From Caproicibacter sp047833665 (lineage in GTDB: Bacteria; Bacillota; Clostridia; Oscillospirales; Acutalibacteraceae), in the NCBI GenBank assembly GCA_047833665.1, contig CP181261.1, forward strand, positions 1,426,001 through 1,490,000: DNA of 64,000 nucleotides. The letters run 5' to 3'. Shown here in pieces: positions 25,877-34,423 of this stretch. Within the stretch, counting starts at the first letter, position 1; every line of letters starts with the position of its first letter. Made by a program: the position numbers and the translations under genes. The notes under the pieces are model-generated. The model was not told where the DNA came from. It was given only the letters and a program-made list of their open reading frames with translations, and made no database searches.

Positions 25877-26103
25877 AAATCAAAATATCTCTTGGAGATT
25901 TAAGTCCAGCAGAATATAGAATCAAAATGGGATTAGCCATATAGTCCAATAAAATGTCCGCAGGCCCCGAGGCACTCTTTCTATCTGATGTACTTATGTA
26001 AATGTCAACAACTGGTTGCTATCAAAGCCCTTCCTCAATAAATATGGAAATAAGCCGATATAAAAATATAGAACATATTGTAGGTGCGAATGGAATAGAT
26101 AGA

Positions 26104-27423
26104 GTACAATAAAGTTCGCAATTTCATAAAGGTATAGAAAAGTCATTGGGACTCCGATAAAATGAATGGTGAGAAAACATTCAAAAAAGGAGAGATACCC
26201 AATGACTCACAAAAAGAATACCACAGATTTGACAGAATTGCTACTAAAATGTATGGCGCAGCCGGATCCAATGCTGTCGATGCTGGAATGGCTGTGTACC
26301 CGTCTGATGGAAGCAGAGGTCTCCGGTATTATTGGCGCGGAAAAGAATGCACACAATCCATCCCGCCGTGATTACCGCTGCGGCTATCGGCCGCGTCGAC
26401 TGGATACTCGTATGGGGACGATGTATCTGATGGTACCAAAACTCCGAAATCAGGGCTATATCCCGTTTTTCGTAACAGAACGCAAGCGCAGTGAAGCAGC
26501 GCTGATTCAAGTGGTTCAGGAAGCGTTTGTGCAGGGTGTATCTACGCGAAAGATGGAGAAACTAGCCCGCAGTCTTGGAATTGAAAATCTTTCTCGCAGT
26601 CAAGTCAGTGAAATGACGAAAGGCCTTAATGAGCAGGTACAGTACTTCCGCAGCCGGCCTCTGACGGGTCGCTATCCTGTCATTTGGACAGATGCACTGT
26701 ATGAAAAAATTCGTATGGATGGCCGGGTCGTCAGCATGGCTGTGATGGTAGTTTGCGGCGTCAATGAACAGGGGCATAGGGATATCCTCGCCGTAGAGCC
26801 AATGCTAGATGAATCAAAAGAAAGTTATTCTCAATTGTTTCAAAGTCTTTTAGATCGTGGACTGAAAACACCGCTTCTGGTGGTTTCAGACGCGAATAAA
26901 GGGCTGATTGCAGCCATCCGTGAGAGTTTTCCGGGAGCCTCTTGGCAACGATGCAAAGTCCATTTCATGCGAAATATTTTAGCTCATGTACCCCAGAAGG
27001 AAAAAGAGTCCTTTGCGGCTCAGTTAAAAGAAATTTGGTTGGCACCCTCCGCTGAAATAGCTAGACAGCGCGCGGAGCAAATATCAGAACAATATGGAAA
27101 ACGCTTTCCAAAAGCAATCGAATTCCTGGAAGATGGACTGGAAGATTCTCTAGCCTTCTATGCTTTTCCGGAACTTGATGCCCGCAAAATTTCTTCAACT
27201 AATATGCTGGAACGGCTGAACAAGGAAATCCGCCGCAGAACCAGCGTAGTAGGAATATTCCCTAATCCGGATTCCTATCTACGTCTGGTAACAACATGTC
27301 TCATGGAATATGCGGAAGACTGGTCTGTTTCCAGAGCATACTTAAATCCAAAATCTATTCAGATACTATTAAACGTAGCCTAATTCATTTTCCGGAGTCC
27401 CAAAATTGCGAACTTCCCTTGAC
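26104..27423 (+). mobile_element. IS256-family element, type A
   Basis: About 1.32 kb. The left end starts GTACAATAAAGTTCGCAATTT and the right end, inverted, GTCAAGGGAAGTTCGCAATTTT; both then carry GGGACTCCG. The right side lacks about 25 bases present on the left. I could not find a convincing target duplication. Related ends or relics occur at 8696, 15443 and 29885. Confidence 0.8.
26202..27383 (+). CDS. IS256-family (mutator type) transposase, type A
   Basis: A 393-residue transposase. Readable marks are GAEKNAHNPSRRDYRCGYRPRRLDTRMGTMYLMVPKLR, the first Asp in YPVIWTDALYEKIR, the second in LLVVSDANKGLIAAIRESFPGASWQRCKVHFMRN (with the C-x-x-H) and the Glu in STNMLERLNKEIRRRT. I start at ATG 26202 with AAAAGGAGAG upstream. 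The frame is intact. Confidence 0.92.
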   Translation: MTHKKNTTDLTELLLKCMAQPDPMLSMLEWLCTRLMEAEVSGIIGAEKNAHNPSRRDYRCGYRPRRLDTRMGTMYLMVPKLRNQGYIPFFVTERKRSEAALIQVVQEAFVQGVSTRKMEKLARSLGIENLSRSQVSEMTKGLNEQVQYFRSRPLTGRYPVIWTDALYEKIRMDGRVVSMAVMVVCGVNEQGHRDILAVEPMLDESKESYSQLFQSLLDRGLKTPLLVVSDANKGLIAAIRESFPGASWQRCKVHFMRNILAHVPQKEKESFAAQLKEIWLAPSAEIARQRAEQISEQYGKRFPKAIEFLEDGLEDSLAFYAFPELDARKISSTNMLERLNKEIRRRTSVVGIFPNPDSYLRLVTTCLMEYAEDWSVSRAYLNPKSIQILLNVA

Positions 27424-27900
27424 ACTAGCATGGAATATCAAGTGATTTAACAGATCAGCAATGAGAAATGATTTAAGATTTATTTTAAGGCAAAAAATCG
27501 CGCAAAACATCTTCCCAAATATGTCAAACGCCAATTGATCAGGGAAGTACTGTATATCGCAACCAGATGTCAACGGAGACAGCTTCCGCACGATTTTTAT
27601 CTATATACAACAGTCTATAACAGCCTATGAATTTCTGTCGCCGCGCCCGGATGAAATGTCTGTGAGCAGAAATACTAAAAGAACTGATCACCAAATTGCA
27701 CGTTGTTGCTAGCCACAGCAAGAATCCGTCCTTCCTTAGATCAGCTCCTGCAATGTTACACAGCTACCAATGCAGACGATAAATACGGTATTGATGAAAA
27801 GCAAAAAAGGAGGCGTAACGGATATCATGGGGCATCTGTTTACCATAACTGTTGATGTAACCAATATTCATCATACTGTTACGATCGGAGGAGTGTGATG
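27424..27900. other. non-coding, decayed stretch
   Basis: No intact gene. Short runs near 27775-27895 (DKYGIDEKQKRRRNGYHGA in one frame, then stops) look like coding remains that I cannot assign. Confidence 0.35.
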
Positions 27901-27924
27901 AAAGAAAGCACTTGAGAACTATTG

Positions 27925-28180
27925 ACTCTCAAAGGCATCTGCGCTGAGGGATCCCTCAAAACTTTTGTAGCTGCAACGTTGGAACTGAGCCTGATCGTTG
28001 ATATTTCCGAACTTATCAAGCCTAACGAACAGCAAAATTTTCCGAAACACTGGAAGGCTGAGCATGTTTTCGGTTGGATGAATCATTTCCTCAGGTGTTC
28101 AAAAGATTACGAAATTCGAGCTTTTTCCATTGCGACTATTATTATCATCTCTAATTTAACTCTTAATTGGAGCGTTTTTG
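27925..28180 (+). pseudogene. IS5-like transposase C-terminal remnant
   Basis: The frame LELSLIVDISELIKPNEQQNFPKHWKAEHVFGWMNHFLRCSKDYEIRAFSIATIIIISN resembles the end of IS5-family (IS427-group) transposases, where W-x-V-E-R-T-F-x-W-x-N-x-x-R-R-L-x-x-D-Y-E is conserved; here VERTF has decayed to AEHVF. No start, no core and no ends are visible. Confidence 0.6.
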
Positions 28181-28295
28181 AATATGAGTTCTCAAATTGC
28201 AAATTTCTCGTAACTCTATCTATCATAAATTTTTGGTAATATCGCTCCTTCAAACACTCCCTTATATAATCGATATAAAGATGAGGTGTTGGATT

Positions 28296-28472
28296 ATGAC
28301 AAATGAAATTCGAAAGAAAGCAACAAGAAAATATCTTCAAAAGATGGATGATGTTATTTTCCGTGTGCCCAAAGGGTATAGAGCTGAAATAAAAGCTCAC
28401 GCTAAATCACTTGGTATGAGTCTAAATGCTTACCTTAACTTCTTGGTAGATAAAGATATGAAAGAAAAATAA
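28296..28472 (+). CDS. small ribbon-helix-helix-like protein
   Basis: 58 residues: MTNEIRKKATRKYLQKMDDVIFRVPKGYRAEIKAHAKSLGMSLNAYLNFLVDKDMKEK. The VIFRVPKG strand followed by two helices and the SLNAYLNFLV pattern is typical of Arc-like DNA-binding proteins found on mobile elements or as antitoxins. A weak GAGGTGTTGGA precedes the ATG. No toxin partner is visible, so it stands alone among IS scars. Confidence 0.62.
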   Translation: MTNEIRKKATRKYLQKMDDVIFRVPKGYRAEIKAHAKSLGMSLNAYLNFLVDKDMKEK

Positions 28473-28555
28473 AGAGTACCAAAACCCCATGTGTGCTAAT
28501 CTTTTAGTCAAACGCAGTATGATTTGTAGGACTATAATACATATTTAGTCGGAAA

Positions 28556-29885
28556 TCCGTAATATTTTGTGTGAATTGTGATGTTATTCAGATAAAAACT
28601 CAGGTAATTTTTTGATTGGCAACGTAAATTAAAAAATTAAATTTGCTCTTGATTGATCCATATTCTTCAAAGCTGCCGAGGTACGCGCGCGAAGCGTGAG
28701 TGCCCAAGTAGCTTTGAGGAAATCCTAATTTTCAAAGACAATCAGTCTGCCAATCGATCGGAAAACAGGATGTTTAGCCGGTTAAACCAAAGTCCCCATT
28801 GTGACACCTGCATGTCCAATGTTCGACAATTTTCTTCGATGCTAAATACAACATTTTACGCAGAGAATCATCATTCGTAAAGGATGGCTTATTTTTGGTA
28901 ATCCTCCAGAACTTGCGATTCAAACTCTCGATGATATTCGTCGTATATATGATTTTCCGAATCTCGACCGGGTATGCGTAGAATGTGGAAAATGTTTCTC
29001 GGTTATCTTCCCAATTTTTCACACAGGAAGGATAAGATTCACCCCATTTTTCTTTGATACGACTGAAATTCTCTAGGGCTTCTGTTACAGCTTGGTAAAC
29101 ATGCTTAAGGTCCGTCATCAGCAATTTTATGTCCTTGTAACTTACATAACGGGTACTGGACCGAATCTGATGAATAATGCAACGCTGAATCTGCGCTTTG
29201 GGATATCCAGCTGCAATGGCGTCCTGAAATCCCTTCAGGCTATCTACGCAAAACAGGTATCAAGCACACCGCGGCTTTTCAGGCCATTGAGTACACGGAG
29301 CCAGAATTTACTGCTTTCGTGTTTTCCAATCCAGACGCCCAGAATATCCTTACGGCCGTCCATATCAATGCTCCTGTTCATTGACGCTGCACACCACCAT
29401 CACAGCCATGCTGATGACCTTGCTATCCATACGGATTTTTTCAAAGATACCCCCTGCATAAACGCCTTCCTGACCCACTTGAATCAACGCTGTTTTAACT
29501 GCGCTTGCGTTCTGTGATGAAAAACGGGCTATAGCCCTGATTTCGGAGTTTCGGTACCATTCAATACATTGTTACTATCCGAGTGTCCAATCGACGCGGC
29601 CGATAGCCGCAGCGGTAATCATTGCGGGATGGATTGTGTGCATTCTTTTCTGCGCCAACGATGTCGGAGATTTCTGCTTTCATCAGACGGGTACACAGCC
29701 ATTCCAGCATCGACAGCATTGGATCCGGCTGCGCCATACATTTTAGTAGTAATTCTGTCAAATCTGTGGTATTCTTGTTTTGAGTCATTGGGTATCTCTC
29801 CTTTTTTGAATGTCTTCAACACCATTCATTTTATCGGAGTCCCAATGACTTTTCTATGCCTTTACGAAATTGCGAACTTTATTGT
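28556..29885 (-). mobile_element. decayed hybrid of two IS256-family elements
   Basis: The right half (29372-29885) carries the left end, leader and N-terminal transposase sequence of type A (26104). The left half (28556-29371) carries the C-terminal transposase sequence and right end of type B (34424, 46629), including the CGCGCGAAGCG hairpin region. The switch lies within the homologous GVNEQ/IDMDGRKDI part of the two genes. Frameshifts and deletions make it inactive. Confidence 0.75.
28774..29787 (-). pseudogene. chimeric IS256-family transposase remnant
   Basis: N-terminal MTQNKNTTDLTELLLKCMAQPDPMLSMLEWLCTRLMKAEISDIVGAEKNAHNPSRNDYRCGYRPRRLDTR is type A; the C-terminal stretch QAVTEALENFSRIKEKWGESYPSCVKNWEDN…RKIIYTTNIIESLNRKFWRITKNKPSFTNDDSLRKMLYLASKKIVEH is type B. 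A deletion joins EAFVQG to EKIRMD near 29450, and several frame changes occur. Confidence 0.75.
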
Positions 29886-30106
29886 ACTCTAGGGCCTGCA
29901 GACATTTTCTCATCATAGGAATACATGGCACTCTCCTGTCCTCTTGTGGCCCAGGTTTTACCTTTATTTTTTTCAATCGATTTTAGCAAACTTATTATAC
30001 GTTATCTTGCTTATTTAATTTAATAGAGAAGTGAATGCTGACAGAGCCACCCAAATAGCAGTACCTATCGTTTATAAAACGGATGTTCTTGATTGCTTTC
30101 AATAAA

Positions 30107-31507
30107 TCAGATCTCTTCACTTTTGTTAATAAATCCTTTAAATATGGTTAAAAACAGTATCTTGATATCAAACAGAAAAGTCCAGTTTTCTATGTAGTAA
30201 ATATCACATTTAATCCGTTCCTCAATGGAGGTGTCGCCTCGCCAGCCGTTTACCTGCGCCCACCCGGTGATGCCCGGCCTCATCAAATGCTTGAGCATAT
30301 ACAGAGGAATCTCCTCCTTAAACTTGTCCACAAAATAGGAGCGTTCCGGTCGCGGGCCCACAAGGCTCATATCGCCTTTTAGCACATTCCAAAGTTGCGG
30401 CAGTTCGTCAATACTGCATTTTCGGATAAAGGCGCCGAATTTTGTGCGACGGTCGTCTTGCTTTGTCCCCCATGTTGTCATATCGGAATTTCCATCGCTT
30501 ACTTTCATAGAACGGAATTTATACATTTTAAAAGGGCGTTTGTTTTTGCCGATGCGTTCCTGTTTATAAATAATGGGACCGGGGGAGGTGATTTTTACTC
30601 CCACAGCGGTTATAAGCATCAGCGGAGAAAGTGCAATGAGCGCCAATGCGGAACATACAATATCAAATAAGCGTTTACTAAAGCTGTTTAATAGATTATC
30701 AATCGGAACCTTGCGAATATTAATGAGTGGAATCCCCTCCACTTCATCAATATACGGTTTGGTAGGAAGATATTTGATGTAAAATGGAAGCAGATTGGAT
30801 TTTACTCCTGCTTTGTCACATTTATCGATAATGTACCCAAGTTCTGAGAATTCATTGTAATCTAAGGAGATGATGACTTCATCGATGCCTTTACCATTCA
30901 GCAGAGAGGGCAGAGAATGGAATCCACCAACATAGGCAATTCTCCTTCCTGCTGTGTATGCCTTGGAGTGGTCTAAATATCCTACAATTTCATACCCAAG
31001 GTTATGGTTAGACGTGATTCTGTCGTAAAATTCGGCGGAGACTTCATTCCACCCGACAATCAGCAGATGCTTTAAATTGAAACCTTTTGCTCTTATTTTT
31101 CGAAGCATTTTCCGCAGTGAGAAGCGAAAGAGAGAAGAAAAGGCGGTGTTAATCGTTCCAAACAGTAGAATTACCATTCTGGAAATGTGAACTTCTTTTA
31201 AGAAAAATACCAATAAAAAAATAAAAATAACGCCGGAAGTATTTGCTTGTATGATTTTTCCAATTTCAGACAAAACAGACGTATGCCGGAATGAATCATG
31301 AAGATCAAAATAATGGTACAGAAAAAAATAGACCGGAATGATATATTTTTGAAGATTGATGTAATAGTCTATTCCCAGGTATCCACTGTCACTATAATGG
31401 CTAAAATGTAAGTAAAATGCCAGCATCATTGCACAAAAGCAGATTGCTGCATCTATTGCGGCAAAAAGTGCATTTAGAATTTTTCGGTTATCTTTAATCA
31501 TAATCAT
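30107..31507 (-). CDS. undecaprenyl-phosphate sugar phosphotransferase (WcaJ/CpsE family)
   Basis: A 466-residue polyprenyl-phosphate glycosylphosphotransferase that starts exopolysaccharide or capsule repeat units by moving a sugar 1-phosphate to undecaprenyl phosphate in the membrane. About four N-terminal helices, then a CoA-binding/Rossmann-like domain (HLLIVGWNEVSAEFYDRI), a re-entrant helix (RLFDIVCSALALIALSPLMLI) and the cytosolic core with KQERIGKNKRPFKMYKFRSM, SIDELPQLWNVLKGDMSLVGPRPE and MRPGITGWAQVNGWRG. Full length. Usually in a polysaccharide locus, but here flanked by IS on both sides with no glycosyltransferases nearby, so the locus has probably been broken up. Start ATG 31507 or 31501. 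Confidence 0.92.
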   Translation of the reverse strand: MIMIKDNRKILNALFAAIDAAICFCAMMLAFYLHFSHYSDSGYLGIDYYINLQKYIIPVYFFLYHYFDLHDSFRHTSVLSEIGKIIQANTSGVIFIFLLVFFLKEVHISRMVILLFGTINTAFSSLFRFSLRKMLRKIRAKGFNLKHLLIVGWNEVSAEFYDRITSNHNLGYEIVGYLDHSKAYTAGRRIAYVGGFHSLPSLLNGKGIDEVIISLDYNEFSELGYIIDKCDKAGVKSNLLPFYIKYLPTKPYIDEVEGIPLINIRKVPIDNLLNSFSKRLFDIVCSALALIALSPLMLITAVGVKITSPGPIIYKQERIGKNKRPFKMYKFRSMKVSDGNSDMTTWGTKQDDRRTKFGAFIRKCSIDELPQLWNVLKGDMSLVGPRPERSYFVDKFKEEIPLYMLKHLMRPGITGWAQVNGWRGDTSIEERIKCDIYYIENWTFLFDIKILFLTIFKGFINKSEEI

Positions 31508-31599
31508 TCCCCAATGTTAAAAATATCCTTACTTATTGTAAAGAATTTGGGAGAATAATACAAGACCGCTTTCGGGAAAACCGGAGCTGTTTGCTACAG

Positions 31600-31684
31600 T
31601 TGTAAGGTTTCGGATTTCAATGGTATAATTTACACATTGCAATCCGCGTGAAGTTGAGAAAATTTTAAGCTTTCTCGACTTTTT
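31600..31684 (+). ncRNA. possible short transcript: promoter followed by terminator
   Basis: TTGTAA (31600-31605), 18 bases, TATAAT (31624-31629), then about 22 bases later a 10-bp hairpin (AGTTGAGAAA with TTTCTCGACT, 31652-31680) ending in TTTTATTATT. The unit would give a ~45-base RNA. It may instead be the cut-off leader of a gene lost when IS30 copy 2 inserted 35 bases downstream. Confidence 0.35.
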
Positions 31685-31764
31685 ATTATTAAAAAGGGTT
31701 TGCTTTGACATTTTTTTACTTAAATTGCAATAACAAATTGAACACTTTCACTGGATAAAGTTAT

Positions 31765-32820
31765 CTACGGGTTTAAAGTATAAATTCTGTCCAGTTGAGC
31801 ATCAAACAGTTCCTCAGGGGTCTGATAACCTAATCGTTTCCTAGGCGTGGCGTTTATCTCGTCTGCAAACATTAAGATTTGTTCGGCGGTAAAGCCATTG
31901 ATGGAGCGACCCTTTGGGATATATTTTCGTAGTATGCGATTGGTCCTCTCATTTACAGGTCGTTCCCAAGCAGAATAGGGATGAGCAAAGTAGATTGCCG
32001 TGCCTAGTTCTTCAAAGGCTGAAAATGCCGCAAATTCACTGCCGTTGTCTGTGGTAATACTGCGAAACACCTGGGAGAATTTTTCACCATATTGTTCCCT
32101 TAACTGATTCATGGCACTAGCAACACCGGTGGTTGTTTTGCCGTCAATCCGAATGGAAAGATAATAGCCTGTCATGCGCTCTACAATGGTAAATACAGCT
32201 GCCTCACCGCTTCTTTTTCGGCCCAGTACCGTATCGGATTCCCAGTGCCCAAATGTGTTTCGATCTGCTACCTCAGGTGGCCGCCAATCAATGGATTTCC
32301 CATTGATACGCTTAGAAAGCCGTAGTTTTCTGCGAGAATGCCTATTTAATACCTTAGGAAGTTCAAATAGCGCGAGCGGTAATTCCCCTTTCCACAGCAT
32401 ATGATATAGAGTTTTTGTACATGGGATTTCCTTAACCGGAAAACGATGTTCGCTTCGGGCCCGCCCTACGCACTCATCAAAAGACCAATTATGCTTACGA
32501 ACCTTTTTGACCATCCAACGGAGGAAGTCGGAGTTCCTGGATACCGTTTTAGGGCGATGGCAACGACTGCGATTCGCTTTGTAGACTGCAGCTCCACGTT
32601 TGGCTGAGTAGCCAGGTTTTCGACCTCGGCCGGAGTATTCCGGTGTACCACGTTGTAGTTCATAGCCTACAGTAGAAGGACTGCAATTAATTGCACGAGC
32701 AATCTTTCGATTGCTAAATCCCATCTTCTTTAACTGTTGGATTGCGCCACGCTCTTCTGCTCTAAGATGTTGTCCCCTCTTGCGTTCTTCGATCTTTATG
32801 ATAGAATGGTTCTTGTCCAT
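31765..32820 (-). CDS. IS30-family transposase
   Basis: 351 residues, nearly identical to the copy at 24775-25830 (differences such as LRAEERG for LKAEERG and LPLALFELPKVL for LPLTLFELPEVL). Same HTH and D-D-E residues (HWESDTVLG, ITTDNGSEF, RPVNERTNRI). Intact frame, but its own end near the promoter side is disrupted by the palindromic insert. Confidence 0.93.
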   Translation of the reverse strand: MDKNHSIIKIEERKRGQHLRAEERGAIQQLKKMGFSNRKIARAINCSPSTVGYELQRGTPEYSGRGRKPGYSAKRGAAVYKANRSRCHRPKTVSRNSDFLRWMVKKVRKHNWSFDECVGRARSEHRFPVKEIPCTKTLYHMLWKGELPLALFELPKVLNRHSRRKLRLSKRINGKSIDWRPPEVADRNTFGHWESDTVLGRKRSGEAAVFTIVERMTGYYLSIRIDGKTTTGVASAMNQLREQYGEKFSQVFRSITTDNGSEFAAFSAFEELGTAIYFAHPYSAWERPVNERTNRILRKYIPKGRSINGFTAEQILMFADEINATPRKRLGYQTPEELFDAQLDRIYTLNP

Positions 32821-32896
32821 AGCGTTCAGGCCTTTCTGTCAAGATTGAGAGTGGTAACTTTATCCTAACAGATTCCTAAGCGCTATGGAATCTTTT

Positions 32897-32959
32897 GGTC
32901 GGGGCCTGCGGACATTTTATTAGCCATATAGTCCAATAAAATGTCCGCAGGCCCTTATC
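32897..32959. repeat. 63-bp palindromic mini-insert derived from IS3 ends
   Basis: Two perfect 20-base arms (32902-32921 and 32935-32954, each the GGGCCTGCGGACATTTT-type end of the local IS3) face each other across a 13-base loop. The insert is flanked by the 8-bp direct repeat AATCTTTT (32889-32896, 32960-32967), where IS30 copy 1 has it once. Confidence 0.85.
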
Positions 32960-33090
32960 AATCTTTTTATATGTTCAATTTGATTTTACAATCTACCTTG
33001 TCCAATTTAAACGTGATTCGTCAGAATTTCTATGCAGATATTTCTTACAGCGGAATAAACATAAAGGATTTTAGAAGGAGTGCGAATTAC

Positions 33091-33921
33091 ATGAAACAGA
33101 AGTATGGGCATAGGAGTTGGATAATTGGAATTCTTATTTTTATAGGTATAGGAGTAATATTTCCGGTTATCATCAATGAAGCGTACAAATTAAATGTTGG
33201 ATATCGTACCTTGTGGACTGCATCCGATACTTTATTGTATTATGGTTCTTTTTTGAGTGCTGCAGGGACTATTATTTTAGGAATAGTAGCTTGGAGACAG
33301 AATAAGCGACTTCTCCACATTGAAGAAATTTCATTTATCAGTAAAAATTCATGCATAGGTTTTGTAAATAAAGTGGAAATAAACGATTTGAATCGAAAGG
33401 TTTGCTCCTTAAACTTACATACTGAACAAATAGTAAGCGCTTTAGAAAACATTAATAATCTCCAAGATTATTCAAGCTATTGTATCAACATCTATATCCA
33501 CATGAAAGAAAATTTTCCAGTATTAGTAAGAGTTAATCACGTAGTCTTTGCACTTTCTGACGGCAAAAAAACAAAGCCGGAACAAAAGGATTTTCAAAAC
33601 TTTGATAAGAGATATTCACGTACAGCCATCTATTCAGAAGGAATTTTATTTTCCATTACAATGCTTGTCTCACCAAAAGAGAAACAAGAACTTTTAACTT
33701 TTCTAAAAGATAAGGGAAATCAATTATTCTTAGACATCGATTTTACTTTATTAACAGATAAGTTCGTTTCATCCCATTTAAAATGCCGATCAACCTTGTC
33801 CTGTACAAAAGATCTAAAATATGAAAATATACAAGTTGATGAGAATAATCCGCCTATTTGTTTTTGGTACGGCAACCGTGTATTGGAAAAAGATGAAGTT
33901 GAAATTAAGGATTTGAAATAA
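33091..33921 (+). CDS. membrane-anchored protein of unknown function
   Basis: 276 residues. MKQKYGHRSWIIGILIFIGIGVIFPVIINEAYKL gives an N-terminal membrane segment, and DTLLYYGSFLSAAGTIILGIVAWRQNKRLLHIEE a second one followed by a basic cytosolic start; the remaining ~200 residues are soluble, with no motif I recognise. Start chosen at ATG 33091 ten bases after AGAAGGAG; an upstream open frame runs into the IS30/IS3 ends and is not real coding. The gene stands alone between IS copies. The two-helix hairpin plus soluble domain is seen in many small Firmicutes proteins without known role. Confidence 0.72.
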   Translation: MKQKYGHRSWIIGILIFIGIGVIFPVIINEAYKLNVGYRTLWTASDTLLYYGSFLSAAGTIILGIVAWRQNKRLLHIEEISFISKNSCIGFVNKVEINDLNRKVCSLNLHTEQIVSALENINNLQDYSSYCINIYIHMKENFPVLVRVNHVVFALSDGKKTKPEQKDFQNFDKRYSRTAIYSEGILFSITMLVSPKEKQELLTFLKDKGNQLFLDIDFTLLTDKFVSSHLKCRSTLSCTKDLKYENIQVDENNPPICFWYGNRVLEKDEVEIKDLK

Positions 33922-34110
33922 CCAATCGCTTTTGTAACGAAGGTGAGATGTATCCGGTTTAATAGGGAACCCGGCAGTGTCGAACTGCTTAAAAGCAAAC
34001 AAAGAAACTGGTTTTACGTCAAAAGGACAGGGGGGATAGTTTGCGGAATTTCCATAACCAACAAATGAGATAACTTCAATCTATTCATACGAATTTATAT
34101 AAAAAACAAA
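33922..34110. other. short gap, nothing recognised
   Basis: About 190 bases without coding or structural signal that I can support. Confidence 0.35.
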
Positions 34111-34111
34111 A

Positions 34112-34402
34112 TATGTAGGTTTGTCAAACATATTGGACAGTATGGGTATGGAGAAATTCAGAAGGAGATAACCAGTGAAGAGGACGCATCGGCATATTAG
34201 GCATATTATTAGAACGTCGTAAGTGGATGGAAAGTTGATTTTCAAAGTCGGCAAGAGAGTAAAAATGGTGTTTGTCGTAAAAGCGTTTTTGGTCTTCTCG
34301 ATGGCTGCGTTCCACTTTACCATTGTGCCTTGGCGTATAAGGCCGGATTAGCTTGTGTCGGATATGCAATTTAGCGGCGGTGGCCTCGAATAGCGTCAGC
34401 AA
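34112..34402 (-). pseudogene. IS481-like transposase C-terminal fragment with element end
   Basis: The minus strand encodes MLTLFEATAAKLHIRHKLIRPYTPRHNGKVERSHREDQKRFYDKHHFYSLADFENQLSIHLRRSNN…LHWLSPSEFL…VQYV, the end of an rve-type transposase with the catalytic Glu in NGKVERSH. The end sequence TGTAGGTTTGTCAAACATATTGGACAG starts at 34112. The N-terminal two thirds are missing because an IS256-type element lies at 34424. Confidence 0.75.
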
Positions 34403-34423
34403 GTGTTTCTTTGACGGAGACCG

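Larger units (their letters stand above)
23617..25962 (+). mobile_element. IS3-family element, copy B, split by IS30
   Basis: Same terminal sequences as copy A (TGCGGACAaaaagTTGGACT at the left, its partner at 25943-25962). The IS30 element occupies 24669-25876 and is bordered by a 13-base direct repeat (AAATCAAAATATC at 24656-24668 and 25877-25889). Without it the IS3 copy is about 1.1 kb, shorter than copy A through an internal deletion. Confidence 0.88.
31719..32997 (-). mobile_element. IS30-family element, copy 2, with a 63-bp insertion
   Basis: Same inverted ends as copy 1. The 1,279-bp length equals copy 1 (1,208) plus 71 bp, which is a 63-bp palindromic insert plus an 8-bp duplication (AATCTTTT) in the leader between the outer end and the transposase start. 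Confidence 0.88.

Noticed and set aside
23617..25962. Composite transposon built from IS30/IS3
   Set aside because: The IS30 is simply nested in one IS3; no paired copies in suitable orientation bracket cargo with a shared duplication.
28653..28880. A 75-codon plus-strand frame
   Set aside because: Antisense to the 3' region of the hybrid IS256 relic.
31719..32997. IS30 copy 2 target duplication
   Set aside because: Flanks (CATTTTTTTA and TTGTCCAATT) do not match, so no duplication could be supported.
32941..33090. N-terminal extension of the unknown membrane protein (start at 32941)
   Set aside because: It would be coded by the IS3 palindrome and the IS30 end. The ATG at 33091 has a good ribosome site and a normal membrane-protein start.
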